Assembly: GCA_963576725.1 (NCBI GenBank)
Contig: OY755239.1
Span: forward strand, 62,290,953 to 62,354,952
Direction of reading: 5' to 3'
DNA from: Azorinus chamasolen
Lineage: Eukaryota; Mollusca; Bivalvia; Cardiida; Solecurtidae
DNA length: 64,000 bases
Part shown: one piece after another, positions 63,730-64,000 of the stretch
Position numbering within the stretch: position 1 is the stretch's first letter
Layout of the letters: every line of letters starts with the position of its first letter
Position numbers and translations under genes: made by a program
Notes under the pieces: generated by a model
Told to the model about the DNA's origin: nothing
The model's database searches: none
Seen by the model: the letters and a program-made list of their open reading frames with translations, nothing else

Positions 63730-64000
63730 AACAAGAGTACCGCATACGGTACATAATACGCCCACTTGCAAACTTTCTCTGATTCAACATGCTTATAAGT
63801 GTTGACATTTTCTAATCTGTGCTTCAGATCTTGATTTCCATATTAAGGTGATACTATTTTTTAAAAAAATGAAGTGAATATCTTATTAAATAAAAAAGTT
63901 ACAGCTAATCCTCATTTTTGCAGATTTTTGTAAAGTGCAACGGCCATAACTGTGCTTAAAACATTTGTGTGAAGTTTCATTTATAAGTTCAAGGACCATA
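63730..64000 (+). mobile_element. HLE, left part, cut by window end
   Basis: Same family as 37512: AACAAGAGTACCGCATAC, then ACGCCCAC, then the same leader. Inserted in the middle of a TTAA-4 copy whose left half is at 63605-63729. Confidence 0.8.

Overview
The window is intronic, AT-rich animal DNA, most likely from a bivalve mollusc. The evidence is a spliced metazoan gene, tRNA-derived SINE DNA ending in a motif common in molluscs, many short hairpin transposons, and elements built from a core tandem repeat plus a tetranucleotide run, a design reported from bivalves (Helitron/Helentron-type 'HINE/pearl' elements). The species cannot be named from sequence alone.

Host gene. One gene crosses the whole window on the minus strand. 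I located 18 consecutive coding exons from 60650 down to 1884. All have GT-AG borders, all join in frame, and together they give 2,500 nt (about 833 codons) without a stop. The conceptual protein matches my recollection of focadhesin (FOCAD/KIAA1797), a large HEAT/ARM-like protein, and covers roughly its middle to C-terminal part. Upstream exons lie beyond 64000 and the last exons lie before position 1. No other host gene was recognised.

Mobile DNA. Nearly everything else is transposon. (1) A 4.9-kb pogo/Tigger-like element (36668-41579) sits in the intron between exons w7 and w8. Its transposase is split by a 1.57-kb Helitron-like insertion and also carries a 3' frameshift. (2) Non-autonomous TTAA-flanked MITEs, read as piggyBac-like because every one starts TTAACCC and ends GGGTTAA, occur in families named here TTAA-1 (about 250 bp, 10 copies), TTAA-2 (about 230 bp, 22 copies, with a perfect 68-bp central palindrome), TTAA-3 (about 245 bp), TTAA-4 (about 240 bp, commonest) and TTAA-5. 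Strand '+' for them means: TTAA-1 starts CCCTTCGCTTGCTG, TTAA-2 starts CCTCCATAAATACG, TTAA-3 starts CCCTGTTC, TTAA-4 starts ACTCCATGAATATTC. (3) TA-flanked CAGTAAAACCCC hairpin MITEs (family P) and a few other inverted-repeat elements (families G, H, K, S and single copies). (4) Helitron-like core-repeat elements (HLE) at 13672, 15020, about 23930, 25424, 27062, 32268, 33573, 37512, 42320, 45123, 51451, 53751, 55876 and 63730. (5) A roughly 1.46-kb minisatellite (18699-20160) grown from the inside of one TTAA-4 copy. (6) One SINE with target-site duplication (15723-15955).

How it fits together. Insertions are confined to introns but come as close as 8 nt to a splice donor. Elements are nested up to three deep, and TTAA elements stack end to end sharing one TTAA. 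A 42-nt micro-exon is flanked by inverted TTAA-3 copies. The HLE ends show structure-level covariation: a constant AACAAGAG start, a hairpin whose sequence changes but whose pairing is kept, and a box complementary to the box at the far end.
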